From NCBI GenBank assembly GCA_036244855.1, contig BQKZ01001490.1:8090-72089 (forward strand): a stretch of 64,000 nucleotides of DNA, given 5' to 3'. Position numbers and translations under genes: made by a program. Position 1 is the first letter of the stretch, and each line of letters opens with the position of its first letter. The DNA comes from Temnopleurus reevesii. Lineage: Eukaryota > Echinodermata > Echinoidea > Temnopleuroida > Temnopleuridae. This document shows positions 35,801-47,700 of this stretch, piece after piece. Below the pieces are notes generated by a model. It had not been told where the DNA came from. It worked only from the letters and a program-made list of their open reading frames with translations, and did no database searches.

Positions 35801-35899
35801 CAAATGTTCCCCTAGGTGTACAAATTCGTTTCCTAATTTGTCTATTTGCACGCTGTAATCATTCTCCATTTTTCTTTTCTCTTCTTTTTGCATATCCAG

Positions 35900-36072
35900 G
35901 TTTAGAGTACACTGTATTTATGGAGAGGTTTGGTGAGGAGTATTTCTGTCTGTGTTTCGAGCAATATGGCCAGTTCCTGCAAGCGTTAGGAGGCTCTCTC
36001 GTGGAATTCTATAGTAATATCGACGGCCTTCAACAGCACATCTCATCGTTGAAGCTCACCAGTAATCTAAGG
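35900..36072 (+). CDS. GUCY1A-like: Soluble guanylate cyclase alpha-like, HNOB exon
   Basis: A 173-nt exon with a long pyrimidine tract and catatccag acceptor before it, and donor gtaatg after it. It supplies two bases to the split Gly codon and 57 codons, LEYTVFMERFGEEYFCLCFE through KLTSNLR. The GEE-F-C-E core and the following GGSLVEF motif match the alpha-subunit HNOB consensus (GEE-F-IC-E and GG-L-DF) better than the beta pattern. In beta1 the helix NLDALHDHL carries His105, the proximal heme ligand; here the same place reads NIDGLQQHI, so Gln replaces His105. Alpha subunits do not bind heme and dimerise with a heme-carrying beta subunit to form the nitric-oxide-activated enzyme that makes cGMP from GTP in the cytosol. 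The exon ends in phase 0. Confidence 0.93.
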
Positions 36073-36555
36073 GTAATGTTCCATCTTTAATTCATATTTC
36101 AAATGTAACCAGTCGCCAAAAAACCGCATTAATTTATTGCATTATTGCTCCGATTTTTCAAGATGGACAACAATTATATTGCAATCGTTGCATTAAATAA
36201 TGTAAATACTTCAACGTAGAAAACAGTTTTATGAAGCTGCCATGACAAGAAATATGCAGACATGTAATTTGCACAAACATGGCTAACGCTGAAGTAGTTC
36301 AACGTGCATTCGATCGATGCATACGTTAACGTAAACCAAGCTTATATACTTTCAAAATTCTACTCATCAAACCGCTAATTAAATTCAAAGGCTGCATGGG
36401 AGATGTTAGCTATCTTGGATTATTTGCACGAAATGGTCCTAGCTATCCTCTTCTTGCGAAGATGACTTAACTTCTTGTGCCACACTCATAACACAGACAC
36501 AAGCATTGATAGGTCTATGGAATGAGAGTGGCACAAAAAGGTAAGACGTCTTTAA

Positions 36556-36683
36556 GCTCCGGTCACATAGGACCCCGGAAGCAACACGATTCACCCCGAC
36601 TCGTTGTTCTGAGGCAGTTAACCGTGAATTAACAAAGAGTCGGGGTGAATCGTGTTGCTTCAGGGGTCCTATGTGACCGGGGC
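36556..36683 (+). mobile_element. 128-bp near-perfect hairpin MITE with TTAA flanks
   Basis: The roughly 50-bp arms (outer part gctccggtcacataggaccc, inner part acgattcaccccgactc) are complementary with two mismatches around a loop of about 34 bases. TTAA sits at both edges (36552-36555, 36684-36687). Intronic. Confidence 0.88.
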
Positions 36684-37438
36684 TTAAGCAAGAAAATGAT
36701 AGCTAAGATCATTTCTTGCAATTGGCCCTGGGTCTTTAAATCGGAGTGGGTAATAACTCTTTCTTGCATTGTCCGTCTAGTGCAAAGTTCTTGACTTTCT
36801 CAGATTACCACAAAAATCAATTAAAATCCCGTTTAGCTTTGAGCTTTCAATGACAAATTGCTATTTTGTCTCATTTATTTACATTTGAATTTGAAATTTG
36901 ATCTTCAAGTAGAAGGCATGCTAAAATATACCTCTCCCATCAAATTGGAACGCTATTGGGTGGGATATATATATATTGCCAGTGTCGTTATTGAATCATT
37001 CTTAAAGTTGTTGACTTCCGAGTAAAACTCGGCTTTCGGCTTAATCCATTTTCTTCTACAATCAATTAAAAGTTTGAATTAATAAGGAGAAAGAGTGTGG
37101 TAAATAAAAAAATTGATGCAAGGATACATTTCTGAAACATCAATAGAACGATTGACCTGTTCTTTTTGGACAATATTCACCCGAAAAAAAATGTCAAATT
37201 TTCAGCAAAATTCTTCTCGAAATCTATGAATAATGAACATTCAAGGTGCTCAAGCAGCCCTTTTGGAATTAGTCCAGTTCTAGCGACACTTCTTTGGGGT
37301 GCCAAAATTAATTACAGGACATGTTATTGTCACGTACCAATAACTGTGTAAAAGTGACAAATGTAGGCTAATGTCTCGCTGAACGACGATACACGTCTCA
37401 GATGGGATACAATTTCACCTAGTGTTCAATGGTTAGAA

Positions 37439-37720
37439 ATATCACAAATATACTTGATGACGTTAGGACGTATTAATTCATATCGCTTCACTACCCTCTG
37501 CTAGACGCAGTTGTGTATAAAAGCAAGTTGTAGATGTATATGTTCTGTTTAAAGTTTGATCAACCTTCTGTACATGTTATATCACAAATATACTTGATGA
37601 CGTTAGGACGTATTAATTCATATCGCTTCACTACCCTCTGCTAGACGCAGTTGTGAATAAAAGCGAGTTATAGATGTATATGTTCTGTTTAAAGTTTGAT
37701 CAACCTTCTGTACATGTTAT
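37439..37720 (+). repeat. Two-copy tandem repeat, period 140 bp
   Basis: atatcacaaatatacttgat starts at 37439 and 37579. The copies differ at only a few bases (gtgtataaaagcaag versus gtgaataaaagcgag). It lies in the 3.2 kb guanylate cyclase intron. Confidence 0.93.
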
Positions 37721-39272
37721 ACCTTTAAACAATTCCTTGTTTTTTTTGTTTTTTTTTGTTTTTGTTTTTTACCAAAACGGAGCATTTTGAAAATAGTTAC
37801 TGATAGTTTTCTGCTGTGTGGAAAGTATTTTGCCGAGTAATAGGTATATTTTTTTACAGTACTATATCAAAAGAGTGTATGACATTGGATTTTCTTAACA
37901 TTAATCCATAGAGTTTACCTTAGCGTATATTTCAAAATTCAAATTCCGTAACACATTGGCACACTACAAAGAGATGACTAGATTATTTTTTCGTAATATA
38001 TTTTTGGGTAATATTTCAATTATGGCAACAAAGGATTTGTTACGGTATGTTAAAAATAAAGCCCAGGAAATTTGACCATTTGTTTAAAACAAATATTGTC
38101 ACATTCTGCTCAATGATGAGGGTAAATGAATCAATCAATATATTCAATATATCAATATAAGAGGGGTATCATTTTACAGCACACGATGCATCTTCTACAA
38201 CAAAGTTTTTACTATAGTTTACACAAGACAGTATTATATTTTGTCTTCCAGTCCGGTCAAGAATTTAAAAAAAAAATAATAGCTCTCACCTTATTTAGAA
38301 TAATGAAACAAATAAGATGTCAATACACATAAGAATAGGAATAATGAGAGCGTACGCAGCATAGGTACAATAATACACCAAAACACTATGGGTTTGGAAC
38401 ACATGGGTATACAGTAAGCCTATATACTATGTCATAGAAATGGCATATATATATATCACGGGCAGTCAGTCTATAAAGCGCTCAACCTTTATATATCCTC
38501 TCAAAAGGGATCCCTTCCAACCTAATCAATCTCTAATCAAATTTCATGCTTCACCAGGACTCATTCTATCCTCTGCAGCAAAAATATTTTGACAGAAAAA
38601 TCGTTTTCTCGGTGGTCCCCCGTATGAAAACATTGGCGGGAAGTCGGCATCTCTGGCTACTGAGTCTCAAGAATACGGGTTATCAAATCAGTTTATCGAA
38701 AAAGGAGCAAATTGTCTGGACTTGGGAATTATAATCTGATTCTCTTATATTTTCAATCTTCGCGGCATTGTTGCTGCATATGCAAACAGTGTGTAATGGG
38801 TTGCATATGTAATCAATACCTTCATTGCAAAGATTATCTAGCTTGTGTATGTATAATTTGAATGATTATATTCAAATGTCATGATAGGTACTATTGTATG
38901 CAAAATTATGAATATCAAACACATGTCAATCGCCATGAGCTTTCATTCATATTGACCCAAATATAACGTACAGTATAAAACAAAAATCATACAATATTTA
39001 TACTGGAATTTTTTTAAGTATTGTGTTTTATAGGGAGTTCGATAAGACTTAAAAGGATAATCCAAATGCTGCTTCTATATTGTTAACTTATTGCCTGTTT
39101 TGCTATAAGGTATTGAATTAGTTATCTTATAATTTTGTGGCGTTATATTATTCATTAACGCTTTTTAGAATCAACAGTATTATCATTTTCACAGAAAGTA
39201 GAGATATCATAACTGTTCATCAATATTTATCTGAAATTATCTGGTTTCGAATCCATTCCTTTCGTATTTCAG

Positions 39273-39830
39273 CCACCATCATTTCGCTGCTCCACAAGGG
39301 ACAATGAACGACACATTCTACTTCACATGTACACGGAGAGCACATGCATGTCGCAAAGCATGGCGGGACAGATCAAAATGGCGTCCATTCTTTTGTTCAA
39401 TTCTTTCGTCGACGTCCAAATGGGGGAGCGCAATGGGAACCATTCAGTGTACATAATCACACCCCTCTTGGACGAGGCCCACCCGAACTGTGACCACGAT
39501 AGACTCGGACACCCTACCCAGTCAATTTCAACTTTATCCAACAGGAGAAAAGACGCCAAACTTTCTGTGGATACCTTTAGTTCGGCCTTTCCCTTCCATA
39601 TCATGTTCAACAGGCAACTGTTGATCAAACAACTTGGAGATACTATTGTGAGAATGATGGCAACCGCTCTCGCTGCCGATGGACTCAATTTAAACTCTTA
39701 CTTCAAGGTGTTGTCGCCACCGCTGGAAAAGGTTACGTTTGAGAGCATACTGGCGAACATTAATTTGTGCTATGTCATCGCAACCAGCTGTGTTCTGTCT
39801 GGACTATCGAGTTCAGAAAGCAAGTATTCG
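39273..39830 (+). CDS. GUCY1A-like: Soluble guanylate cyclase alpha-like, HNOB end plus HNOBA (PAS-like) exon
   Basis: A 558-nt (186-codon) exon, phase 0 at both ends, between acceptor ttcgtatttcag and donor gtaagtgaca. It opens with PPSFRCSTRDNERHILLHMY, the C-terminal strand region of HNOB; beta-type YxSxR is replaced by MYTES, so the heme propionate contacts are missing. A variable linker follows (about residues 60-95 of the exon). Then comes the HNOBA core: FPFHIMFNRQLLIKQLGDTI, closely resembling alpha-subunit FPFHFMFD, and YFKVLSPPLEKVTFESILAN, resembling EYFEILTPKI-QTFSGI. The HNOBA domain mediates subunit dimerisation and signal relay to the cyclase domain. Reading through the donor would add only 12 residues before a stop at 39864, which would give a protein lacking the coiled coil and cyclase domains. 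Downstream exons were not found in the window. Confidence 0.95.
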
Positions 39831-40024
39831 GTAAGTGACACTTTCTTTGGCCAGATCGTGAAATAAGCCACCCCTCCAGTACCAAACACATATTTTTGTG
39901 TACAAAGTCTATGGAGATCATTGAGGTCTCCGCTCGGTGACTAAATGAAAGAAAGTCTAGGGATTGGTGGACTGTTTCACGAGAATGCCCTTTCTTCTTT
40001 GATATTCTTATGTCATAACTTGCC

Positions 40025-40190
40025 AGGGGTGGGTTGATAAAACTGTGCGTAGATCTAGGCACGACTGTACGAATGACCGATGATCTTTTTTTGCAGTCAA
40101 TGAAAACTCATGGCGCTGAATTGCAAAGAAGAAAGAATCACCAGTCGTTCGTGCAGGCGTGCGTCGATCTACGCATAGCTTTCTGAACGA
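40025..40190 (+). mobile_element. Inverted-repeat MITE, AGAACGACTGG family
   Basis: gggttgataaaactgtgcgt with agatctaggcacgact on the left pairs with gtgcgtcgatctacgcatag on the right. It lies 195 bp after the last guanylate cyclase exon. Confidence 0.65.
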
Positions 40191-42169
40191 TGGTAATAAT
40201 TGAATAATGGTTGGAAGACTTCAAAATGAAATGATGTTTGGGATCGGTTTGGAAGTTTAGAAAGACCATATTTCACAGAAACATCAGTCACTTACACTCA
40301 CTGTGAGCCGAAAGGACAAAGGACTGGGACAAAGTAAGCAACTGCATCCAAACATCCAAAATAGCTTCATGATCACAAAAGAAGTCCCATGTCCGACTGT
40401 TCGTCAATTTTTTTTCGACAGAATAAGATGGATGGAACATTCCTGTAAGTGCTTGAATTGTAAGTGCTTGAATGGAGGTTGTTTACTTTGTCCCAGGCCT
40501 TTTTCCCTATTACTTACAGTGAAGATGCCTCCATCTACAATGATAACTGGTGTGCAACTCCTTACATTTGGTTGTTCTTTCTGCTAAAGTGGTTTTTATT
40601 GCGATTACACTTGCTGAAGTGGATTGGATTATGTGGTCAATCTCGAGACCGAACTTTTACCAGCTGTACTAGTGTAGCAAAATGCTAGTTACAAATATGT
40701 TGATGAATGATTGGTCTGCTTAAACACGTGGTTATGTAAACTATTTGTTGTTTTGCACCTAGATAAAAAAAGAAGATATCTGTGAAATTAAAAGTAGTGG
40801 ATGTCCCACGGAAAAGGGTTGTAAACCAACCTCATGTTTCGTTCGCCTTATAAGCGCTGTATTTCTACTCCTTTTGACACTTCTTTACTCCATTCTTGAA
40901 TATACAGTTTATAAAATCGAAAGTCGAGTGACAATCGAGAGGAAAGAAGTTGAAAACAAATTTGGAGAAAATAATATTTTTATAGTGCGGCGTAAAAATT
41001 CAACGAATAATGTTAAGGCATCATACATTCTGAAAGGTCTTAAAATACAGATGTCATGTCGGGGGTTAAGACGGTCAAACATGGACTCATTCGAGCTTCA
41101 ATAGTAAGGCCCCTAATTTGTTTTGCAAATGTTTTGTCAGACCGCTTCATTTAAGATCAATTTGTTTCGTTTTTTATTCATTTGAATTTAAGAGACATTC
41201 CGTACGGCTCGTGATCCACGCGCAACTCTTTCTTATATCAACAGCTGTTTTTATAGCTTGTCAAATGCCATTCCGCAGTCACATTAATGTGACCGAATGG
41301 GACTGTTGTCTTTTCTTGCCTTGTTTAAATTGAATTCAATGAACGAATTATGTTTATCTTTAGCTCCACACTCAAGCTGGCGTTCAATTATCATCAAAGT
41401 CATTATAATAAGCAGCATTTTGTCCCGGGGTATAATGACATCACAATGAACATCAACTGTGATTGTGTTTTCGTTTCGAGTCGGGACGGATCGGAACGAT
41501 GTTTTGTAGTCGCCATCTATGTTGTTGCTTTCGATCAATTGATTTCGACACACACGGCACAATCATGTCACGATTTAGCTTCCGATGGTGTACTCACCTG
41601 ATGAAAGCTAGTCATGCTTGAAGGTTAGCTGCCACCAGGGGATGCCATCATGTTCATTACATCTAGACCATCTGTGCTCGAAAATGAAATCCCATCACGA
41701 TCAGCTATGCACGGGACTACGTTTACTTCCAACACATGGTACACATGTGAGAGGAAACACCATGATATACACAAAAAGCCATAACGATTCCCCATAGAGC
41801 AGTTCTGAATACCATTTTTAATCACAGCTATCTTTAAAGAGTTATATCTGCATAACTTCACTCAGCTATTTGCACCCATCTCAGTATTCAAATTATTCAC
41901 ATTAATCGTTTTGCAATATGCAGATTTTGTACACTAGTAAAAGTAAATCTGTCGGGGTGTACCTTTCCAAATCAAGTATCTTTAAGCCTCAAAGAGCCTG
42001 GGAAAATTACTGACGTCAGGACAGAATACAATTCGATCTCTAAAATCTGTAAGTGTCAAATTGATTTAGAGATTTCAAATCTTTTAAGAATCAGTTAGAT
42101 ACGTTGCAAAAACTTTCTTTCATAATCTAATTGTCTGTTCTTGGGGATCTTCAGATTGATTTTATATTA
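40191..42169. other. No recognised exon after the HNOBA exon
   Basis: Read in three plus frames for the expected LKGQM/GLYLSDIP linker and cyclase motifs; none seen. Short frames at 40303-40688 and 41118-41601 have no recognised domain. Confidence 0.5.
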
Positions 42170-42625
42170 GACATCTAAGTTAACGTTTATAAGTACATTG
42201 CTATCTAAAGTAGATATAGAAATATGGCATTTTGTTAATTTTATGACAATTTCCCTTTAATGACTAGCACAATATTTATTTTCAATATAAGTATTCTTTT
42301 ATAGATGATTCTTATTTTGACTATAACTTTAAGGTGTTTTCAGATAACGTTTTTAAAATACGTTTGGCATCAAATTACTATCAAAAGTAGATGTGAAACT
42401 ATGATATTTGGTCTATTCCTTTAGGATAGAATACTTTTTGGTTTATGTGCACTTAAAATGAAAAAGAAACTGATAAAACCAACTTTAGATTACTCTTCAG
42501 ATACAAGTTGTTTCATAATATCCTTTAAGATTACACCTTTGACGAAAGGCACTATCTAAAGTAAATATAGAAATACAGACTCTGTAGTTTTTGTCATTTT
42601 CGGTGAAAATAGATTGACTTTTGTT
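42170..42625 (+). repeat. Diverged tandem repeat, period about 175 bp
   Basis: ctatctaaagtagatataga (42200), ctatcaaaagtagatgtgaa (42378) and ctatctaaagtaaatataga (42551) begin weakly similar AT-rich units. Confidence 0.55.
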
Positions 42626-43834
42626 TGTCTTCACTTATCAAGGTTAACGGCCTTCGATTGTACCTTGAAAGTATATAGGTCCCTCTTTGATCGATAAATG
42701 TTTCCTCATTTTCAACGACTGAATGTTCGAAATTTGGTTTGCTAGCCCGACTGTAGGAGGGGACACATTAGAGAAGTCATGTGCAAATTACCAGGGAAGT
42801 CAGTTCGGCTGTTACGGACGAGGAGGAGTAGAAGGAGGGGAAGGAGGGGAGATGGATGAAGAGGAAAGATGGAGGAGGGCAATGATAGAATTCATTCTTG
42901 GGACGATATTAGGCGTTTAAGGGGAACCAGCCCCAAGAACTATGTGGCTGTAAATGGATGGTGAAAAAAATTTATGAACGAACTGTGAAAATATGAGCAA
43001 AGTCTGATAATCCGTTCAAAAAAATTGAATTTCCAAAGTCTGAATGATATCAATAACACTGCTGCTATTGGGGGTCCGTCGTGTGCCTTTAGCAGACAAC
43101 TGACGTAGTAGCAGAAAATTAAAATTTGAAAGATTTTGCGATTTTGAGTTTTCATCTTGATTCCTTACAAAATACAATAATGCACTTTCGCATTTCATTG
43201 ATTTTTTTTTCTTATGTAAAAAGGGATTTTTTAAATACGGGATGTCTAGGTGAGGTTCCCGACATGAAGTCACACATTCTCTGAAAATTTCCCATCAAAC
43301 GGATCCCAATTGGTGGTGGAGCCCAGCGGCAGGGTTTGTGATACCCATTGAGGGTTGCAAAATTCATAACTTTCCAACGGATTATCCGAATTCGCTCAAC
43401 TTTTCTCAGTTTGTGCCTTTAATGTTTCCCTATCCACCAACAGCACAATAATACAAGGGCTGTGTTCCCCTTCAATTCAACTTGATTATGACTCTGCGAG
43501 TTATGTCAGAAGGAATGTAGGAATCCGGCTCTCTCATTGCTATCACAGGTGTTGTGAGGCGAGGGTTAATTCGATCAATAACTTCTGACTGGGAGAAGAT
43601 TTTTAGAAGGGGAACAGACGCATACCAGTCAAACGGTCGCATCAAACATCACATCTTTATAATCTGCTCTCCCCCTGTTCGTTCTCTTTTCCTCCTCTGT
43701 CTCTTTCTCTCTCACGCACACACACACGTTTCATTTTACCTGGTACCTGAATATTTCTCTCTCCCTCTCTCTCTCTCTCTTTGTCTCTCTGTCTCTTCTT
43801 TGGTCCCCCCTTACTCCCCCACTGTCTGCCCAAT

Positions 43835-43835
<1 letters not shown>

Positions 43836-43916
<81 letters not shown>

Positions 43917-43920
43917 ACAT
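43836..43920 (+). repeat. (CA)n microsatellite
   Basis: About 40 CA units with one AAAC interruption, preceded by CT-rich tracts (43683-43800). It gives Thr-His and Cys-Val frames. Confidence 0.96.
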
Positions 43921-44135
43921 TCAATTTAAAGTAATTTCCCATACATTTTTTGTTTGTATTGATAGTAATGGACTTTTCTTTTCTGTTTCAGTCTTCCTAT
44001 ACATAGCTCTGTTTTTTAATTTGTTTTAATGTCTGTCGATTTTCTTACCACAAATAAGCACATAAAGACTCGCACACACAAATATACACGCACATGCACG
44101 CACACATATACATGCGGACACTCAAACTCACACAC

Positions 44136-44175
44136 ATCTCTCTCCTCTCTCCATCTCTTTACCCCCTCTCTCTCC

Positions 44176-44226
<51 letters not shown>

Positions 44227-44310
44227 ATTTTATTTTTTTCTCTACACCTCTCTCCCCCACTCTCTCCCTCTCTCATTCTCTCTCTTTCTCTCTCCCTTCT
44301 ATTCCCCCTC
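44136..44310 (+). repeat. (CT)n-rich microsatellite
   Basis: Long CT/CTCC tracts interrupted by a T-rich stretch. It produces Leu-Ser and Arg-Glu frames on both strands. Confidence 0.95.
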
Positions 44311-44788
44311 TCAATGAAGGCAATTGAGATTACATGCGTCCTTTCCAACATTTCCTCGTATTAAAGGCTCGGATCCTCTCTTATATTAATCCCATCTCTC
44401 TCCCCACGGCTTCCCTTTTTGGCCAGGAACCGTGTCTCCCTGGAAATGGATAAAGCAGCACCATCAATCTAACCTTCTAAATATACTTTTGTCACGTGAC
44501 GTATGTTTGTATATTTAGGGTCCTCATCAACAAAGCACCGTTGGTTTGTGGAGGTCAGCGTTCAATGTTAATTCATCAATTTGTCCATTCCAAATGCATA
44601 CACATATACCCACACTTTAACCGTGTACTGCACACTCTTAGAAAAATGGGCACATTGGAGCTCCTTTTGTCTCTTGTTAGGAACTCTCCTAGTAGATTGT
44701 TTGAGTGCTCACGAATGTTCTACGAGTGTTGTTTAAATGTTCCAAAATAGGTGTATAAGGCAGTGCAAACGTGTCAAGGGAATATTTG

Positions 44789-44955
44789 ATACAATACAAA
44801 CTATTTACACAACATTAATTCGAACGCATTTCACTGGTACTTTATATTGCTATTGAAATCGGTAACAGTACTGTTTGTACATTTCAATAAATGGTGTACG
44901 GATATATTGTCCGTTGACACACTTTATCTTACGAAAATAGATTACATCGTATTAT
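44789..44955 (+). mobile_element. MITE, AACACGATATAAA family (diverged)
   Basis: atacaatacaaactatttac on the left, cgaaaatagattacatcgta on the right; interior gctattgaaatcggtaacag. Confidence 0.75.
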
Positions 44956-46744
44956 TAGAATATTTGACAAATATAGAAACCATCTCAAGTCCCTTTTTTC
45001 TAAGCGTGTAGACGATAACAGTGTGAGTTATTTGTTGTACAAAATGACAAATCAATCCATGGTCGAGAAAATATATTTAATAGCCATACCAGCCGCTGTA
45101 AGTCCGTTAAACGGCAACTCTCTCTCTCCGTCGCTATGCATTATAACACCCATAGGATCACACTCCCCTAATAGGCCCTAATCTGACGCATATTTACGCT
45201 AATGAAAGAGAAGTGATACATTAATTGTCACACGTTCCCGTGTGGATTGCGTTGCTCATGGAGTACAGGGCCCATCTCAACAAAATGACTTTAAACAACA
45301 AACCCACCTTTTTTTTTATATTTCCCAGTTCTGGGGCCTGTAACATAAAAGATGCAATCAAACCTACAATGAATATTAATCGTACGTCTATGTCAAAACA
45401 TGCTCAAAGATGTATCATTAATGACGTTATCAATCGCATATCTTTATGTTACAGGACCCTAAAGTGGTTTCACTTACTCACCTAATATTCCGATATACAG
45501 GTGTAAAACTCTATAACTACCTCATACCGAACCTAATGAGGATACTCGTAGTTATTTGCTTTCAATGACATTGATACAAAATTAATGCGTTCTGTGTCAT
45601 TTGAGCGTGAGAAAATACATTTTTGTTCCGTTCAATAATTGGAATTATACAGTAAATCGCATGTGAGAAGCAGCTGTCATTTGAAATTGCACATTTACCA
45701 TTTTTATGCAAACGTTTTACTATAAAAAATGATCGTGAACACTAATAAAGCATGCAGCTGTTTGAAAAATATCTAGTCCACCAGAAAAGGTTATATTGAA
45801 TGCGATGAATGAAGAAGAAATTCTCTAAAATAAGGATGCCTTTTCATCGATTTTTGCTAAGAATTAATGAAATTGAAGATATTTGTTATATAATCCGCTT
45901 TTAGAATACAGACATTCGTTCATACATTTGCTCAGAGAGAGCCTACTTGGGGACTGTTTTAGTTCTTAGGTATTGATTGAAAAGCGTACTCGTTTGATTG
46001 ATACTGGTGAGTGTTTATTCACGTTTTGTTACTTCTTATTCGTTGATATTAAAGAAATTAAAAGATAAAGAGGCTCAGTGTTTTTAAATTTTTAAAATAC
46101 ACTTATTTACAGTCAAACTTGTATAAGCAGTAGCCTTTCTTTGCCAAAATTCGCTCCTCATCACCTGTCAATTATTAACCCATTACTAATATTAACGCAA
46201 CTTGTATTTCCCATCAGATGCCATTCAGTCATAAAAGGACGTGTGACATTTTCTTCTACAAAATTTATTGCCTCAATTTATGAGACAATTCTGAAAAAGG
46301 TTGTTTACTCCGGTGGTTAAATTTGCCCATGCACTGATGCGGATAATCAAAAATGTTTCCTTACCGATTGTTCCGTGTGCACAAGTTATTCTTTAAAGTG
46401 GAAAATAAATTGTTGACGTTTCCGTTTGTAAAATTTCCTATTTGTCTTTGAAGTATCACAATTTTTTTCACCTCGTTTCAGGCAAATATTATTTCAAGTT
46501 GCCAATCTTTATCGATAGTGTTTTCATAACACCTTTATAAATTTCATAAGGAAGTGAAGATAAAGCGAATTATTTCAGTATTCGAGAGTAGCACGCTAAA
46601 ATAGTAATCAGATTTTTCTTTCTCTCTTCTTTTCAAAACTCACCCCCTCTCTTTCACGAAAAAAAATATACGAACCGAGTCGAAGTATTAACAAATTAGA
46701 AAATACGATGTAATCTATTTCCTAAAAATTAAGGCGATCGGCAA
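44956..46744. other. No recognised feature apart from one MITE
   Basis: AT-rich, with the 45333 MITE. The interval 42626-43682 is similar. Confidence 0.6.
45333..45460 (+). mobile_element. Inverted-repeat MITE, GGGCCTGTAACATAAA family
   Basis: ggggcctgtaacataaaaga on the left and tctttatgttacaggaccct on the right; 128 bp. A partial relative is at 31815. Confidence 0.82.
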
Positions 46745-47265
46745 TTCAGTGGTTCTGAATTCATATATATATTCATATATTCAGTTCATAGTACAACCAT
46801 ATCGTCACTACTTTGGACATTAATATTTTTTATATGTAGTTCATATCCGCATTTGATAATATATTCATATATTTGCAAGATAGTCTATTCATATATTCAG
46901 TAAATAGTACAACCATATCTTCACAATATACTATATTCATAACTTCAGTTGATTAAGTATATTAATATCTTCACAATATACTATATTCATAACTTCAGTT
47001 GATAAAGTATATTCATATCTTCACAATATACTATATTCATAACTTCAGTTGATAAAGTATAGCCATATCTTCACAATATAATATATTCATAACTTCAGTT
47101 GATAAAGTATATTCATATCTTTACGATATAATAACCATATCTTCACTAGATATATCTTCACTAGATAGTGTATTCATATCTTTAGTTGATAATGAATTTA
47201 TATCGTGAGTAGATGGTATATTCATAACTTCAGTAGATATATTTAAGGCAGAAATATTCAATTCA
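46745..47265 (+). repeat. Diverged minisatellite, about 50-bp higher-order unit
   Basis: attcatatcttcacaatata plus ctatattcataacttcagtt plus gataaagtat repeats with a 50-bp period (46905-47130). Each half is a relative of the 24-bp unit further right. Confidence 0.85.
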
Positions 47266-47279
47266 GAACATTATTTTTA

Positions 47280-47358
47280 AGTAACCGAGCGCCATGAGCG
47301 CCCAGCTGTGGCGGAGACCGGCGCTATACAAGAGGCCATCATCATCATCGTCATAATA
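47280..47358 (+). mobile_element. SINE-like 3' tail fragment within minisatellite region
   Basis: gagcgccatgagcgcccagc and ggcgctatacaagaggcc followed by (ATC)n resemble a SINE tail. It separates the diverged and the regular parts of the 24-bp minisatellite. Confidence 0.5.
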
Positions 47359-47369
47359 TATATTCATAT

Positions 47370-47700
47370 CTTTAATATGTAGCGTATTCATATCTTCTAT
47401 AGATAATTTATTCATATATTCATTGGATTGGAAAGTATATATATTTTCACATGATAATATATTCACATCTTCACTAGATAATATATTCACATCTTCACTA
47501 GATAATATATTCATATCTTCACTAGATAATATATTCATATCTTCACTAGATAATATATTCACATCTTCACTAGATAGTTTACTCATATCTTCACTAGATA
47601 ATATGTTCACATCTTCACTAGATAGTTTACTCATATCTTCACTAGATAATATGTTCACATCTTCACTAGATAGTATATTCATATCTTCACTAGATAATAT
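47370..47700 (+). repeat. 24-bp minisatellite, left block
   Basis: Unit tcttcactagataatatatt-ca(t/c)a, about a dozen copies. A period of 24 keeps all frames open, giving SSLDNIF(I/T) on the plus strand and SSEDMNIL on the minus strand. The 203-codon minus frame is therefore a repeat artefact. Confidence 0.95.

Larger units (their letters stand above)
31388..35899 (+). other. Guanylate cyclase intron, 4.5 kb
   Basis: Bounded by donor gtaagt at 31388 and acceptor ccag at 35896-35899; the flanking exons join in frame. It contains MITEs at 31437, 32318 and 32846, a SINE at 35053 and an inverted-repeat element at 35486. Confidence 0.85.
36073..39272 (+). other. Guanylate cyclase intron, 3.2 kb
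   Basis: Bounded by donor gtaatg and acceptor tttcag; phase 0. It contains the 128-bp hairpin MITE at 36556 and a 140-bp tandem duplication at 37439. From 37721 to 39272 it is AT-rich with nothing else recognised. Confidence 0.85.

Noticed and set aside
39323..39688. 121-codon minus-strand frame
   Set aside because: Antisense shadow of the HNOBA exon.
43554..44364. Several frames of 80-126 codons on both strands
   Set aside because: CA and CT dinucleotide repeats give long open frames without coding content.
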